Shown here: piece after piece, positions 43,505-56,254 of the stretch
Position numbering within the stretch: the first letter of the stretch is position 1
Layout: each line of letters starts with the position of its first letter
Source of the DNA: Dromiciops gliroides
Taxonomy: Eukaryota; Chordata; Mammalia; Microbiotheria; Microbiotheriidae
Reading direction: 5' to 3'
DNA length: 64,000 nucleotides
Assembly (NCBI RefSeq): GCF_019393635.1
Contig: NC_057866.1
Span: 8,729,723 to 8,793,722, forward strand
The notes under the pieces: generated by a model
The model's input: the letters and a program-made list of their open reading frames with translations, nothing else
What the model was told of the DNA's origin: nothing
Database searches by the model: none
Made by a program: the position numbers and the translations under genes

Positions 43505-44100
43505 TTACTTTTTTAAAATTATTTTTATTTTTAATGATACTCATTTTTACCAAATTTTATCCCTCCTCTCCCTCCCCCATCCCTGAGGCAGTAAGCAATT
43601 AGATATAGATTATACATGTGTAATTATGTAAAACATTACTTTTAGTCATTTTGTATAAGAAAACTTGAATAAAAGAAAAAAAATTAAGTGAAAAGTAGCA
43701 TGCTTCAGACTGTGTTCAATCAATATCAGTTCTTTCTTTGGAGGTGGATCGTATGTTTCATCATTAGTCCTTTGGGATTATCTTGGATCATTGTTTTGTT
43801 TTTGTTTTTGTTTTTTTGGTGAGGCAATTGGGGTTAAGTGACTTGCCCAGGGTCACACAGCTAGTAAGTGTTAAGTGTCTGAGGTTGGATTTGAACTCAG
43901 GTACTCCTGAATCCAGGGCTGGTGCTCTATCTACTGTCTTGGATCATTGTATTGCTGAGAATAGCTAAGTCATTCACAATTCTTCATCAAACAATATCAG
44001 TGTCTCTGTGCACAGCATTCTCCTGGTTCTGCTCACTTCACTATACATCAGTTCATACAAGTCTTTCCAGGACTTTCTGAAATCATCCTGCTTGTCAATA
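43505..44100 (-). repeat. L1 3' end (antisense) with nested SINE
   Basis: Antisense L1 3' sequence (TATACATGTGTAATTATGTA; CTCCTGGTTCTGCTCACTTC). A minus-strand SINE at 43795-43936 is flanked by perfect TCTTGGATCATTGT copies (43781-43794 and 43937-43950). Confidence 0.88.
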
Positions 44101-44124
44101 AATTACTTTTTAAAAGTGTTGTGT

Positions 44125-45010
44125 GTATGTGTGTGAGGGGGAACAGTTCAGCAAACCAACCAGAATATTGACAGTATACACAGCATTACACACCCCTAGT
44201 CCTCCACCTCTGCAAAGAAAGGAGGAAGGTGCATTTTTTCAACCCTCCTCCAGGGCCAATATTGATCAATATAATTACTGCTTAGCCCTTTGTTCTTTCT
44301 GTTGACATTGTTGTAGACATCGTGATATTGTTTCCTAGTTCTAATTACTTTTCTCTTTATTAGTTGAGATAAGGCCATACTTCTTTGAATCCTTCATATT
44401 CATTATTTCTTATAGCAAGGCAATATTCCATCATCTTCATGGACCACAGTTTGTCTAACAATTATACTTTCTATTTGGTTTCTAATTCTTTGCTTCCACA
44501 AAAAATATTGCTATGATTACCTTGCTATTTATGAGACCTTTCTGTCTCTGACTTCGTTAGGGTAAATGTGCTTCAGTGACTTCTCTCTCTAGGTCAAAGG
44601 CCACAAACAAAGGAGGCAGTCTGGTAGGCTCTAGAGTTGGAGGACCTGGATTCAAATTCTGCCTTTGATGCTTACTTCCTCTGTGACCTTGGGAACATCA
44701 CTTAACCCTGTTTGCCTCAGTTTCCTCATCTGTAAAATGAGAGGGTTGGACTAGATGACCTCTGAAGAGCCCTTCCAGACTGGCATCTAGTTACTTTTGA
44801 GAAGAATAATTCCAAGTGACTGTCCAGAGTAGTTGGATCAATTCACAGCTCCACCTACTGGTGTATTATTGTATTTGTCTTTCCACAGTCCCTTCAGCAT
44901 AAACCAGTGTCATCTTTTGGTATCCTTTTGCTGGATGTATCAAGGAAGCCCTTCCGAGCTTATCTTTGCAGGCTTACTGAACATTCTTCTCCTTTTTTTC
45001 CTCTTCTCCT
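44125..45010 (-). repeat. Older L1 fragment (antisense) with nested MIR
   Basis: Antisense L1-like sequence (TATTCATTATTTCTTATAGC; AACAATTATACTTTC) is split by a sense MIR at about 44610-44800 and resumes at TACTTTTGAGAAGAATAATT. Confidence 0.65.
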
Positions 45011-45059
45011 TCTTATACTTGATGGGCACACTGGTAAAAAGAAAAAAGATGAGTAGCAT

Positions 45060-45415
45060 GATGCACTCCCCCCCATTTGTTTATTTATTTATTCATTCAT
45101 TCATTCATTTATTTATTTAAAGTTTTGAGTTCCAAATTCTATCCTTTTCTCATTCCCTCCCTCCCTATCCTCCCCCCTCCCTGAGGTGGTAAGCAATCAT
45201 ATATAGGTTATACATGTGCAATTATGTAAAATATTACCATATTAGTCATTTTATATAAAAAGATTCAAGTAAAAAAAAAGAAAGTACAAAATCGCCTGCT
45301 TCAGTCTGTGTTCAGTCAATATCAGCTCTTTCTATGGAGGTGGATCATATGCTTCATCATTAGTCCTTTGGGATTGCCTTGGATCATTGTATTGTTGAGA
45401 GTAGTTAAGCATGGT
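45060..45415 (-). repeat. L1 3' end (antisense)
   Basis: Starts with an ATTT/ATTC microsatellite (45078-45120), then GAGTTCCAAATTCTATCC and TATACATGTGCAATTATGTA. A second copy of the 43.5-kb type, 1.5 kb away in the same orientation. Confidence 0.8.
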
Positions 45416-45844
45416 GCACTTTTAAGTTTAATCGGCATTATATCCATTTTCTTCACCACTTTCTTAAATTGAGGTCATCATCAAAACGATAACTCAAGCC
45501 CTGATTTGAAGCATGTACTGATTTCTGAGGAGTGAACATTCGTACTGAAAATTCAATAAGTGGCTCTCACAAGCATGTTTTACCTGACTCCAGCACACCC
45601 ATGGCTCCTGCTAAAATGGTGGATGAACTCTTCTCATAGAGACATTCTGTGCAGTGGAAAGACCAAAGGGTTTGGGACCAGAGGGCTTGAATTCAAATGT
45701 TGGCTCTGCTATCCACTACCTGTGTGATCTTGACTAAGTCAATCAACTCTCTGGCCCTCCGTTACTTCTGGGTAAAATGAAAGAGCTTTACTAGCTAGCC
45801 CCTAAGGATTCTTCCAACTCTAAGTCTATAGTCTACATTCATCC

Positions 45845-46445
45845 CTGTAATTTTTTCAAGGCTTGTCCCCTGTGCTGGGAGTGCACTTCCATTTTTGCCT
45901 TGTAGAATGCCTAACTTTTCTTCAAAGCTCAGCTCAAGGGCTATCTCCTACATAAGGCCTACCCTGATCCCCATCAGTCAGTCGACAATAGTTTATATTA
46001 AGCACTTATAATGTGCCAGGCATTGTACCAAATGCTGGGAATACTAAGAAGGGCAAAAATGATCCCTGTCCTATAGGAGGCCACATTCTAATTCCCAGTA
46101 GCCTTCTCTCTGTCTCTGTCTTTGTCTCTTTCTGTAGCTGTCTCTGCCTATCTCTGTCTGTCTCTGTCTCTGTCTCTCTCTCTGTCTCTCTCTGTCTCTC
46201 TCTCTCTCTGTCTCTCTCTCTCTCTCTCGGTCTCTCTGTTGCTGTCTCTGTGTGTGTGTCTCTCACACACACATACAAATTATTTTTTTTATACATTTTG
46301 TGTTTATTTGTGTTTATGTTGTTTCCCCTGAAATTCTATTCTCAACATCTTAGCACATGGACTGTTTTCATTTTGTCTTCAGAAGTCCAGGGCCTGGCAC
46401 ATAGTAGGTGTACACAGTAACTGCTTATTGAATGAATGAATGAAT
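45845..46445 (+). repeat. L2 3' end split by other repeats
   Basis: L2-like sequence at 45845-45980 and 46320-46445 (GGCCTGGCACATAGTAGGTG, GAATGAATGAATGA). Between them lie an old interspersed repeat (45990-46095) and a TCTCTG microsatellite (46105-46256). Confidence 0.65.
46105..46265 (+). repeat. TCTCTG/TC microsatellite
   Basis: About 150 bp of TCTCTG, TCTG and TC units ending in TGTGTGTG and CACACACA. Confidence 0.92.
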
Positions 46446-47589
46446 GATCTTCTAGCTACAATAGGGCCTTACCATGTTCATCCCCTGATAGCTAGCCTCA
46501 GTCTCACTGAGGTGCTGACACCCACTAGGACCCCTGGGGTCTGGAACTCTCTCTGGCCACCCTTCCTTTTGTCCCCTCTCAGGGAACCCAAAGGGCCCCA
46601 GGGCTTAGAAACCCCACTACCTCTGCCTTCCACATCAGGCCAATTGCTGTTCAAGTCCTAAATATCTGAGTTCATGGAGAAGGGCAGAACAGATGGTGAT
46701 GTGATCTGAGCACCACCTTGTGGCCTCTACAGGAACTGGCTGATCCCTGATCTCTGAATCTGAGGAATGTGGCATTGATGCTGCTTTTTCCATGGATGTA
46801 GGAACTTCCAGGTGAGGAAACTCTCTCTCCCAACACAGATCAGCACCTTCTCTGCCACGTGGAGTTTGGAGAGTTGTCTAGATAACTAAGTTAAGTCTTG
46901 TGCCAACCCAGCATCTGATGAGTAGGAGAGCAGGGAGGGGCTCTGGACAGTCTGGGGCAACCTGGCGAAGGGGGCACCAGGACCCTGGGAGCCCCGGTGC
47001 CGAGAGTCCTCCAAGGCAACTAGTCACTGTCTCTCAAGGACAGGAGACAAACGGACAAGCCTGAAGAACTTCAGCGCTACCCCCACCTCCCCAGGAAGAT
47101 GGTGTTAGTGGGATAAGGGGGATGAGATGAAAAGCATTAGGACAGGGAAAAGGGAAACACGGTGCAAATGGAAGACATGGGTGGAGATGCACAGCTCAGG
47201 GCTCATCTGGAAAGGCAAAGAGAAAGGTGTCCTCCCAAGGGCATCAATAGGAATCAGGGCAGCTGGGTCTGGAGCCTGACTTTGCCACTTATGAGCTGCT
47301 GACCTTGGAAAAGTCCAAGCCTCTGCAGACTTCCAGGTAGAATTGGAGGGAGGGAGGAAAGTGAACACACCTGTACACCCACCCCCTACACACCCACCCA
47401 CCCGCACACCCACACACCCATACCCACTCATCTCCCCCCCCCCCAGTACATAGAGCACAGAATCAGAACTTTCTCTACTCTAGCTTTGGTAAATCGGATC
47501 TCAAGAGCACAGTAGCTAAATCTCCTCTTGAGGCCCTTGGATTATCTTTCTAATGCAACGGGGAATAGAACAGGAAGAAAATAAGCATT

Positions 47590-47830
47590 CATGTAGTACC
47601 TACTATGTACCACATGCTTTACAAATATTAGCTCATTAGATCCTCATAACAACCTTGCAAGGTAGGTGCTATTGCTACCCCCATTTTTCAGTTGAAGAAA
47701 CTGAGGTAAATAGAGATTAGGTGACTTGCCCACAGTCATATAGCTAATAAGTGTCTGAGACTATATTTGAACTCATGTCTTCCTGACTCCAGGCCCAGTG
47801 TTCTAGCCACTGTACCATCCAGTTGAGCTC
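47590..47830 (-). repeat. MIR (antisense), nearly full length
   Basis: Contains TAGTACCTACTATGTACC, CCTCATAACAACCTTGCAAG, CAGTTGAAGAAACTGAGG and TTCTAGCCACTGTACC in order. Confidence 0.75.
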
Positions 47831-47898
47831 TCCCTGCCATGCTTGTCTGTTGATATCAGTTAGTCAACCAGACTTAATTTGCTTTTCGAAAGGGAGAT

Positions 47899-48690
47899 TT
47901 TTTTTTTTTTTTTAGTGAGGCAATTGGGGTTAAGTGACTTGCCCAGGGTCACAAAGCTAGTAAGTGTTAAGTGTCTGAGGCCAGATTTGAATTCAGGTAC
48001 TCCTGACTCCAGGGCCAGTGCTCTATCCACTGCCACACCTAGCTGTCCTGAGAAAGGGATATTAACTAAGGTGTTATGAAACATCCCTCATCAATCTGTG
48101 ATGCTTGTGATACTAATACACACAGAGTCTAGGGGAAATTGGGCTTAATCTTATCGAGCCCTCAGAGCATGAAGGTAATTCCCAGCTCCTGTAAGTCCTT
48201 CTGCTGGAGCCTTAACTGTGGTGTATATTTCCTTCTGGGCTCTGCCCACCATCTTGAATCTGATTTTCTTATTTTCTGTCCTTGACTTCTGATGCAGATT
48301 TGTTCCAGTGGCATGGGACTCTTAGGGACACTTAGGAAAAAGTCCAAAGCCTCCTGGCCCTTTATCTTTTTTTTTTTTTGGTAGGGCAATGAGGGTTAAG
48401 TGACTTGCCCAGGGTCACACAGCTAGTAAGTGTCACGTGTCTGAGGCTGGATTTGAACTCAGGTTGTCCTGAATCCAGGGCTGGTGCTTTATCCACTGAG
48501 CCACCTACCTGCCCCCGCCATTTCCTTTTCCAGCTCATTTTACAGGGAAGAAAACTGAGGCAAATAGGGTTAAGTGACTTATCCAGGGTCATACAGCTAA
48601 TATGTGTCTGAGGCCAGATTTGAACTCATGAAGAGAAATCTTTCTGACTTCAGGCCCAGCACTCTATCCACTGTGATATCTAGCTGCCCT
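47899..48690 (-). repeat. Two tRNA-like SINEs and a Mar1 remnant
   Basis: Antisense SINEs lie at 47899-48050 and 48367-48516. The second is joined directly to the right part of a Mar1-type element at 48517-48690. Confidence 0.82.
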
Positions 48691-48699
48691 CCCTTAATC

Positions 48700-49740
48700 T
48701 ACCTTCTCTCTTGTTGCCCTCCTCCTTCCCTTTCTCCATATTTCTCTGATGAGTGAAGTGTATTTCTGTACCCAACTGTGTATATTTTTCCCTCCTTTGA
48801 CCAGTTCAGATGAAAGTGAAGTTCAAGTGTCACACACTTCTCCCACCCCTTCCTCCTGGTTGTAGACTTCTCCTTGCACTAATTATGTGAGATAATTTTC
48901 CCCATTCTTCCTCTCTTTCCCCCCTCCATAGTGTATTTTACTTCCCCCCACCCCTTTCCATTTTTCTTTTAATATAATTAAAACATAACAAGATCATGCC
49001 CAGGCCCTCTGGTAATTAGCCTTCCTTTATAACCCCTAATGATGCTAGAGTTATAAAGGGGTATATGTATCATCTCCTCATATTAGAATATAAACAGTGT
49101 ATCCTTATTTAGTCTCTTCTCATTGCTTGATCATGTTTGTCTTTTTATGTTTTTCTTGACTCTTGTTTTTGTACTTCAAAGTTTTTCTGTAGCTCTGGTA
49201 TTTTCATCAAGAACACTTAGAAGCCTTCTATTTCATTCAAAGTCTATTTTTTCCCTATGGTTTTGTACTCTGTAGGATTATACCCTGATTGTCAGGGAAA
49301 TGGGGAGGAGAGACATTTTGTACCAATTGTACTTGCTTTGCCTTCTCAGTAAATCCCTTTTCTAAAACTTAATGGAGTTCAATGAGTTAATTGCTAATGG
49401 AGAACACACTGGTGGGGGATTACTCATAATAGTGTAGATGTCACAACCTCTCAGATTTAACCCTAGAACCCTGTGTGTAATTAACTGGGGATCCCAATGT
49501 TTAGCCCATTTTCAGAGATGGTTTTACTGAGATGTGGCCACTGCATGTGCTACAGTTTCTTTGAGCCACTGGTGAGAACCGAGTGATGGGTGGACACCAA
49601 AGGTGGATGAGCAGCTCTGAAAAGGGCTCGGCAAGTCCTCACATCTGAACACCTCATGCACCCCATCCTAATACCACCATCCTTTCAAGGGATGACCTTA
49701 CATAGAGTGGTGATGGGCTAAACCAGGTGGAGGGTAACTT
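48700..49740. other. Repeat-derived stretch, identity unresolved
   Basis: 48720-49265 has the T/C-rich look of antisense L1 interior. 49289-49740 begins TGTCAGGGAAATGG and could be LTR-derived, but no matching right end is visible. No gene. Confidence 0.3.
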
Positions 49741-49828
49741 CCCCTAGTGGGATGAGTGAGGATAATCTGGCGGCTGAAACTAGTGATGTGGTGTACTTAG
49801 AGCTTATTCAGTCATTAAAGATGTCATC

Positions 49829-49972
49829 TAGGCAGCTAGGTGGTGCAGTGGATAAAGCACCGGCCCTGGATTCAGGAGGACCTGAGTTCAAATCTGGCCC
49901 CAGATACATGACACTTACTAGCTGTGTGACCTTGGGCAAGTCACTTAACCCAACAAAAACAACAAGAAAAAT
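49829..49972 (+). repeat. tRNA-like SINE
   Basis: Sense copy flanked by ATGTCATC at 49821-49828 and 49973-49980. Confidence 0.88.
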
Positions 49973-50654
49973 ATGTCATCCACTGCATCTGGGGCCATCA
50001 CCAGTCATACTGACTTTTGTCCTGCCCCTGGATTCTGATGAGTCTGGAAGAGAGAATGAGGCTGGCAACTTCATACACCTGCCTCACTTACTCACTAATT
50101 TACACACCAGTCAAAAAAAGCTATCAGGATCAGACTTAAAGATGGAAGCATTCAATCCCCTTATTTTTCAGATGAAGAAGCTGAGGCACACACATTGAAT
50201 TCGAGGTCACACAGCTAGTAAGAGTCTGGGGTGGGATGTGAATCCAGGTCTCCCTGACTACAAGTTCAGCAGTCTCTCCTTTAATTAGATATGACAAAAA
50301 CTCCTGCTTCCGAGAAGTTTATAGTCTAATTTGAGTGTGGGTGGGGGCTGTCAGGAAGAAGGACAAATACACAAGCAACCATGAAACAAGGAATAGTGAT
50401 GTCGATATAAAGAAAGCATCCAGGCAGAGGAATTTGAGGAGGAAGACATCACTTGCAGTCGGGAAGTCAGAGAATAACAGCTAAAAAACCATTACTAATA
50501 ATTGCTAGTATTTCTATATCATTTTAAGATCTGCAAAGTGCTTTTTCCCCCCACTCAGTCGTCAATACAGCTCAGTGAGGTAGGTACTATTCTTATCCCT
50601 ATTTTACAAAAAAGGAAACTGAGACTTGTTTAACAACTTGGCTCTGGACACACG

Positions 50655-50994
50655 GCTAGTAAGTTTCTTTTTTTTGTAGGGCAATGAGGGTTAAGTGACT
50701 TGCCCAGGGTAACACACTTAGTAAGTGTCAAGCATCTGAGGCCTGGATTTGAACTCAGGTCCTCCTGAATCCAGGGCTGGTGCTTTATCCACTGGGCCAC
50801 CTAACTGCTCCTGCTAGTAAGTTTCTTTCTTTTTTTTTTTTGCAGGGCAATGGGGGTTAAGTGACTTGCCCAGGGTCACACAGCTAGTAAGTGTCAAGTG
50901 TCTGAGGCCGGATTTGAACTCAGGTACTCCTGAATCCAGGGCCGGTGCTTTATCCATTGCGCCACCTAGCCGCCCCCGGTGCTAGTAAGTTTCT
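50655..50994 (-). repeat. Two SINEs inserted in the same target site (triple target repeat)
   Basis: GCTAGTAAGTTTCT occurs at 50655-50668, 50813-50826 and 50981-50994. Antisense SINEs fill both gaps (50669-50812 and 50827-50980). The host sequence is itself an older MIR/Mar1-like SINE. Confidence 0.93.
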
Positions 50995-51419
50995 AAAGCC
51001 GCATTTGAACTCAGGTCTTTCTCTTTCCATGTCCTGTGCTCTATCTGCCATGGCAGTTAGCTACCTCAAGAGAAGGCTTCCTGAAAACAGAGACCATGCT
51101 GGCTGGACGTGGTAGTCCATTATGAGTATGGAGAATGGCCTGACCAAAGGCCTGGAAGTGAGAGGGGGCTGGATGAGAACAGAAAACAGGAGTCGTTTCT
51201 TTGGCTTGAACCACAGCCTCCTGAAGGGGGAAAAGCTTCCTCATGAGAGCTGGCTCTCCATCAGTGGGATGGCCTTCCTCATGGGCTGGTGGGCTCCTCC
51301 TTCCCAGAGGTCCTCCAGCACACCCGGGATGTCTCCTTGCCAGGTATTTTCCCCTAGAGATGCCTTTCAGGAGTGGTTGGGACCCAATGTTAGATGAGCA
51401 GCCGGTGTGTCTTATCCCT

Positions 51420-51600
51420 GAATGAAACTACTTTGCATTTGCTCCCTAGAGATTTCCTGTGCATTTCCATGTGTGCAGGCTGTTTCCTTGAGAGCAGAGA
51501 TTGTTCCATTCTTGTCTCTGCATCATCTGCCCCTAGCGCAGTGCCTGACTTCATCTGTGTTTACTGATTAATTGAGTGAAATTCCAAGATTCTGGGATTA
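51420..51600 (+). repeat. L2-like 3' end
   Basis: Pattern CCTTGAGAGCAGAGATTGTTCC, CTAGCGCAGTGCCTGAC, ATTGAGTGAAA. Confidence 0.6.
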
Positions 51601-51972
51601 GTGTGACATGAGATAGCTTGGAGCCCAATTGCAGAGAGCCTTGAATGCCAGGGAAAGGCAGTGGGGAGCCCCAAATGTTTTTAGTTCAGTGGCCTTTTAG
51701 GTGGAGGAGTGATCTGCTCATAGGAGGATTATTCCGGCAGTGGTGGGAGGGAGATCAGAGTGGGGAAAGCCTGGGAACAGGAAGGCCTGATAGATGGCTG
51801 TGATAATAGGACAGGTGAAATGAGCTGAGGGCTTACAGCTGAGCTAAAATGAGGAAGCCTGGCCCTTGGGTGAAGTCCACCCGGGGTGGGTTAACAGCTT
51901 GGGACACAAAAGACATTGGGAGGAAAGCAGACCTGGTGAATGGGAGGCTGTGGTCCTCAGATCCAGAAGGAT

Positions 51973-51973
<1 letters not shown>

Positions 51974-52025
<52 letters not shown>
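51974..52025 (+). repeat. CA microsatellite
   Basis: About 25 CA units. They interrupt a SINE-like sequence that resumes with GGATTTGAATCCAGATCTTC. Confidence 0.93.
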
Positions 52026-52029
<4 letters not shown>

Positions 52030-52344
52030 TGTCAGAGGCAGGATTTGAATCCAGATCTTCTTGCTTCCAAACCCTGTGCCACCTAGAGGCAAGGGAGAAG
52101 GGAGAGCCAAAGATGCAATCCAAGCCTAGGTTGTTGGGTGCTGGGGAATTAGGGAGAAGGGTAGGTGTACAGGGAAAGAGGATGACTTCAGTACCTTTGG
52201 ACATAAACAGCATGAAGGTAGAAATGCAGGATCTTCTCTTCACTTTGGACTTTTGATTCCCACTTCTCACTTGACACTTCTCTCTCAAAAGTCACCAACG
52301 ATCGCTTCATTGCAAAATCTAGTGGACTTTAATCAGTCCTCATG

Positions 52345-53285
52345 CTTCTTGGGCCAGTCAGATGGTTGGGTGGATAGAGCTCCAGATCCAGAGTGAGAAA
52401 AACCTGAGTTCAAATCCAGCCTGACACTAGCTGTGTGATCCTGGGCAAGTGACTTCCCCTGGTTTGCCTCAGTTTCTTCATCTATAAAATGAGCTGGAGA
52501 AGGAAATGGCAAATCAGTCTAGGATCTCTGCCAAGAAAACTCCCAAATGGGATCATGAAAAGTCAGATGCGACTGAATTGATCGAACAACAAACATTCTT
52601 CCTGACCTCTCTGTTGCAGTTGGTATTATTGACTATCCTCTCTCTCTGGATACTATCCTCTCTGCGTTTCCATACCATTATTCTTGGTTACTTTGTGGAA
52701 CTAGAAAAAATAATAACAAAATTTATCTGAAGAAACAAAAAGTCAGAGGCAGCTATGTCACAGAAGATAGACCGACAGACCTGGAGCCAGAAGTACCTGA
52801 GTTCAAATTCAGCTTCAGATACTAGCTATGTGACCCTAGGCAAGTCACTTAACCTCTGACTTGGTTTCTTCATCTGCAAAATGGGGCTAATAATAACACC
52901 TAGCTTGTAGAATTGTGACAATCAAGTGAAATAATAACTGCAGTGTTTAGCATAGTACCTAGGACATAGTAAGTGATATATAAGTGTTAGGTGTTGTTGT
53001 TACCTGGAGTCAGTAACCCCTGAATTCAAATCTGGCCTCTGACAGGCCAGTCAAGTCACCTAATCTCTATCTGCCTGCTTCTTTAACTGGAAAATGGGGA
53101 CCATAATCATACCTACCTTCCAGAGGAGTTGTGAAGATCAAATGAGGCATTTATAAACCTTTTTTGTTGTTGTTGTTCAGTCATTCAGTTGTGTCTGATT
53201 CTTTGTGACCCAGTGAACCATACTGTCCATGGGGGTTTCTTGGCAAAGATACTGGAGTTGCCATTTCCTTCTCCAGTTTGTAAAC
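52345..53285. repeat. Mar1-type and MIR elements
   Basis: Sense Mar1-type element at about 52345-52600 (ending GTCAGATGCGACTGAATTG), sense MIR at about 52745-52995, a second MIR-like piece at about 53010-53150, and an antisense Mar1 fragment at about 53160-53280. Confidence 0.75.
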
Positions 53286-53431
53286 CTTGAAGTGCTCTAT
53301 AAATGTCAGTTATTACTAATTCAGGATCTCACACTTAGTATCTCAGGGAAAATCAAAAAAGTGTGGGAAGGAAGGTCTTAATATCACAAGAACTCAAACT
53401 TTACTACCATTTAGTCATTATCAAAACTCTC

Positions 53432-53594
53432 AGGGCAGCTAGATGGCGCAGTGGATAGAGCACCAGCCCTGGATTCAGGAGGACTTGAGTTCAAATCCAG
53501 CCTCAGACACTTGACACTTATCAGCTGTGTGACCCTGGGCAAGTCACTTAACCCCAATTGCCTCACCAAAAAAAAAAAACCCCAAAAACAAAAA
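53432..53594 (+). repeat. tRNA-like SINE
   Basis: Sense copy between CAAAACTCTC repeats (53422-53431 and 53595-53604). Confidence 0.9.
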
Positions 53595-53604
53595 CAAAAC
53601 TCTC

Positions 53605-55350
53605 TGATGCTGTTAAATATAAAAAAGTTTTTCAAACAGATGAGGTGCACAAGAACCAGACACAATCGATCCTTGTAGCATTGTGTTCGATAAACCCGAA
53701 GACTACAAATTCTGGAGTAGGACAAAAACAGCAGGAAAAACCAGAATGCAGTCTGGCAGAAATTAAGTTTAGAATAGCATCTCTAACCATCTACCACAAT
53801 AAATTCCAAATGCACACAGGAGTTAGATATAAAACACATTATAAACACATTAGAGCAGTGGTTGGCAAACTATGGCCCAAGGGCCAAATCTGGCCCCGTA
53901 CCTATTTTTGTGCAGCCAGTGAGCTAAAAACAGCTTTTACATTATTAAATAGGATAAAAATTTATTTGAAAATGTAATGTAGAGCCCTGCACTACAGAAC
54001 CAGGGAGGGAAATATCCTTCTCAGCTATGAACAGCAGAAGAGTTGTTGGCCAAAAAAGATATGGAGAGGATCATAGGAAATAAAATAGACAAACCTGATT
54101 ACATAGAATTGAAGAGGCTTGGGTTTCCCCCCACCCCCCATAAACAACGGCAATTGAGAGAAAGTTAAAAGGGAACCAGCTGGGAAAAGGTGTTTGCAAC
54201 AAACTTTTCTGTTAAAGGTCTAATATCCAAATATATAAGGAACTTATGAAAATATTTAAGAATGAGTCATTCACCATAGACAAATTGTCAAAGGATAAAA
54301 ATGGGTGGTTTTCAAAGAAGAAAGATAAGGTATCAACAATATGAAAAATGCTCCAAATCATTAATCACGAAGGAACTAAAAATTGAAGCAACTCTGAGAC
54401 TCCACCTCACACTTGTCAGATCGACAAAGATGACAACCCACAAACATTTATGAAGAGCTGGCTATATGCCAAGTGTAAGGTGCACCTCGATCTGTAACCT
54501 GCATCAAAGGGTGCAGATACAAAGAGAAAGCAAAAATGAAAAAATGACAATCGTTAGAGGGGATGGGTGGCACACTAATGCACCATTGGTGGAGCTGTGA
54601 GTGGATCCTATGATTTTGTGAAGGAATATGGAACTATACCTCAAAAGTCACTAAATTGTGAATACTCATTGACCCAGCAATACTACTACTAGGTTTATAC
54701 ATCAAAGAGATAAAAGAAAGGGGGAAAGGACCCATACGCACAAAGATATTCATAGCAGCTCTTTTTGTTGTACCAGAGAACCCAAAACAAATGAGATGCC
54801 CATCAACTGGGAAATGACTGAACAAATGATGATGCATGAATAGAATGGCACGATAAGAAAGGAAGAAGAGATGGATCCAGAGAAACCAAGGACAATTCAT
54901 ATGAACTGATGGAGAATAAAGTGAGGAGGAGAGAAATGTATAAGATGGATGACTAGAACATTGTAAAGAGAAACAACTTTGAAAGATTTAGATACCATGA
55001 TCAAGGCAATAACTAAACCATGAGTCCAAAGGACAGACAGTGATGTCTGCTTCCCACCTCCTGACAGAGGAGCCATGAATTAGAGGCTCAGCCAAGGACA
55101 AATGTCCATTTTTTGTGGAGCAATGAGGGTTAAGTGACTTGCCCAAGGACACACAGCTAGTGTCAAGTGTCTGAGGCTGGATTTGAACTCAGGTCCTCCT
55201 GAATCTAAGGCCAGTGCTTTATCCACTGAGCCACCTAGCTGCCCCTGACAAATGTCCTTTTTCTAAACAGGTCAATACATGGATTTGTTTTGCTTGACTA
55301 GGTTTATTTTTTTATCATTGTGGGGTTGGTTTTGGCAGGGAGGAAGGGAA
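53605..55350 (+). repeat. 5'-truncated L1 (sense): end of ORF2 and 3' UTR, with two nested insertions
   Basis: Sense L1: CCAAATGCACACAGGAGTTAG, GACAAACCTGATTACATAGA and GGTCTAATATCCAAATATAT correspond to the C-terminal part of ORF2. GGTTTATACATCAAAGAGAT and the 3' UTR follow. An hAT-like piece interrupts it at about 53856-53985 and a minus-strand SINE at 55108-55246 (target GACAAATGTCC on both sides). The frame is broken; it is a dead copy. Confidence 0.82.
53856..53985 (+). mobile_element. hAT-like DNA transposon fragment
   Basis: Begins CAGTGGTTGGCAAACTATGG and continues GGGCCAAATCTGGCCCC, a known mammalian hAT terminal pattern. It sits inside L1 sequence. The right end is not clear. Confidence 0.55.
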
Positions 55351-56254
55351 TAGTCAAACCAAGTCAATAAGCCTTTCTTCTGATCCATAGGACCAGACAC
55401 CCGCAAGAAACTTGCATTCTAATGGGGGAAGAGAATGCTTGGGAGAAAGATGAAGGTGAGGGGGAGAAGGTTCTAGGAGGAACTGACCTATCAGAAGAAG
55501 GGGCCATGGGCTGAAGGATCTTCTAGGTTGAGAGGATGCTGGGACTTAGTGGAGAAAGAGGTCCAGAGAGTCAAGAATGGAGCCCAGAGAGGAATGAAGA
55601 AGTGGGAGTGAGTGGGAGCGGGCAATGGGGGGGAGAGAGACAAAGGAAAGTACAGCATGTCAATGAAACATTTTTTAAATGCACAGAAGGGAACAGAAGG
55701 TTCAGACACAGAAGGAAGGCACAGACAAGCAAAAAGTTTGGGAACTAACATGTTGAATTTATTATCTATTTTTAAAAAACTGTACATAATCCAGGGAAAA
55801 GGAAGAAAATTAAATACAACAGAGATCTGTACTTCCAGCTACATATACGAATTCATTTCCAGGGGAAGGGCACCAGCACTTAGAATTAGGAAAGGCTTCC
55901 TGGGGGAGGGGGTCTTCGAATGGAGATTTGGATGAAGCTGGGGATTCTAAGGGGGGAGATGAGGAAGGAGAGCAGCCTGGGTAGTCACTGACATGTAGAC
56001 TGGAAGATAATACCCAGAGAACCAGATTGTAGAGCCAAATCCTGAAGAGCTGCCAATGCCAAACCCAAAGAGATGAGATAGGATGTTGGAGGAGGTCCCT
56101 GAAGCTTTTTGGCCACTCCAAAAAAAGGTTAACCACAACAATGCTTTCCTCTTTGACCGTTGAAGTTGTCGACCTAAAAGTGGACTGGGACCACTCCAAC
56201 TCTTTAGAGAGCAGATTGTTAGATGTTCAGGGGGAGCATTTACACTTGTAGCAA
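55351..56254. other. Intergenic between two L1 copies
   Basis: Unassigned A/G-rich sequence with short open frames on both strands that resemble no known protein. Confidence 0.4.

Noticed and set aside
47879-48079. Recurrent protein [35 protein letters not shown] in many frames
   Set aside because: It is the translation of antisense SINEs, seen at 4580, 36258, 40287, 43783, 47879, 53411 and 62922.
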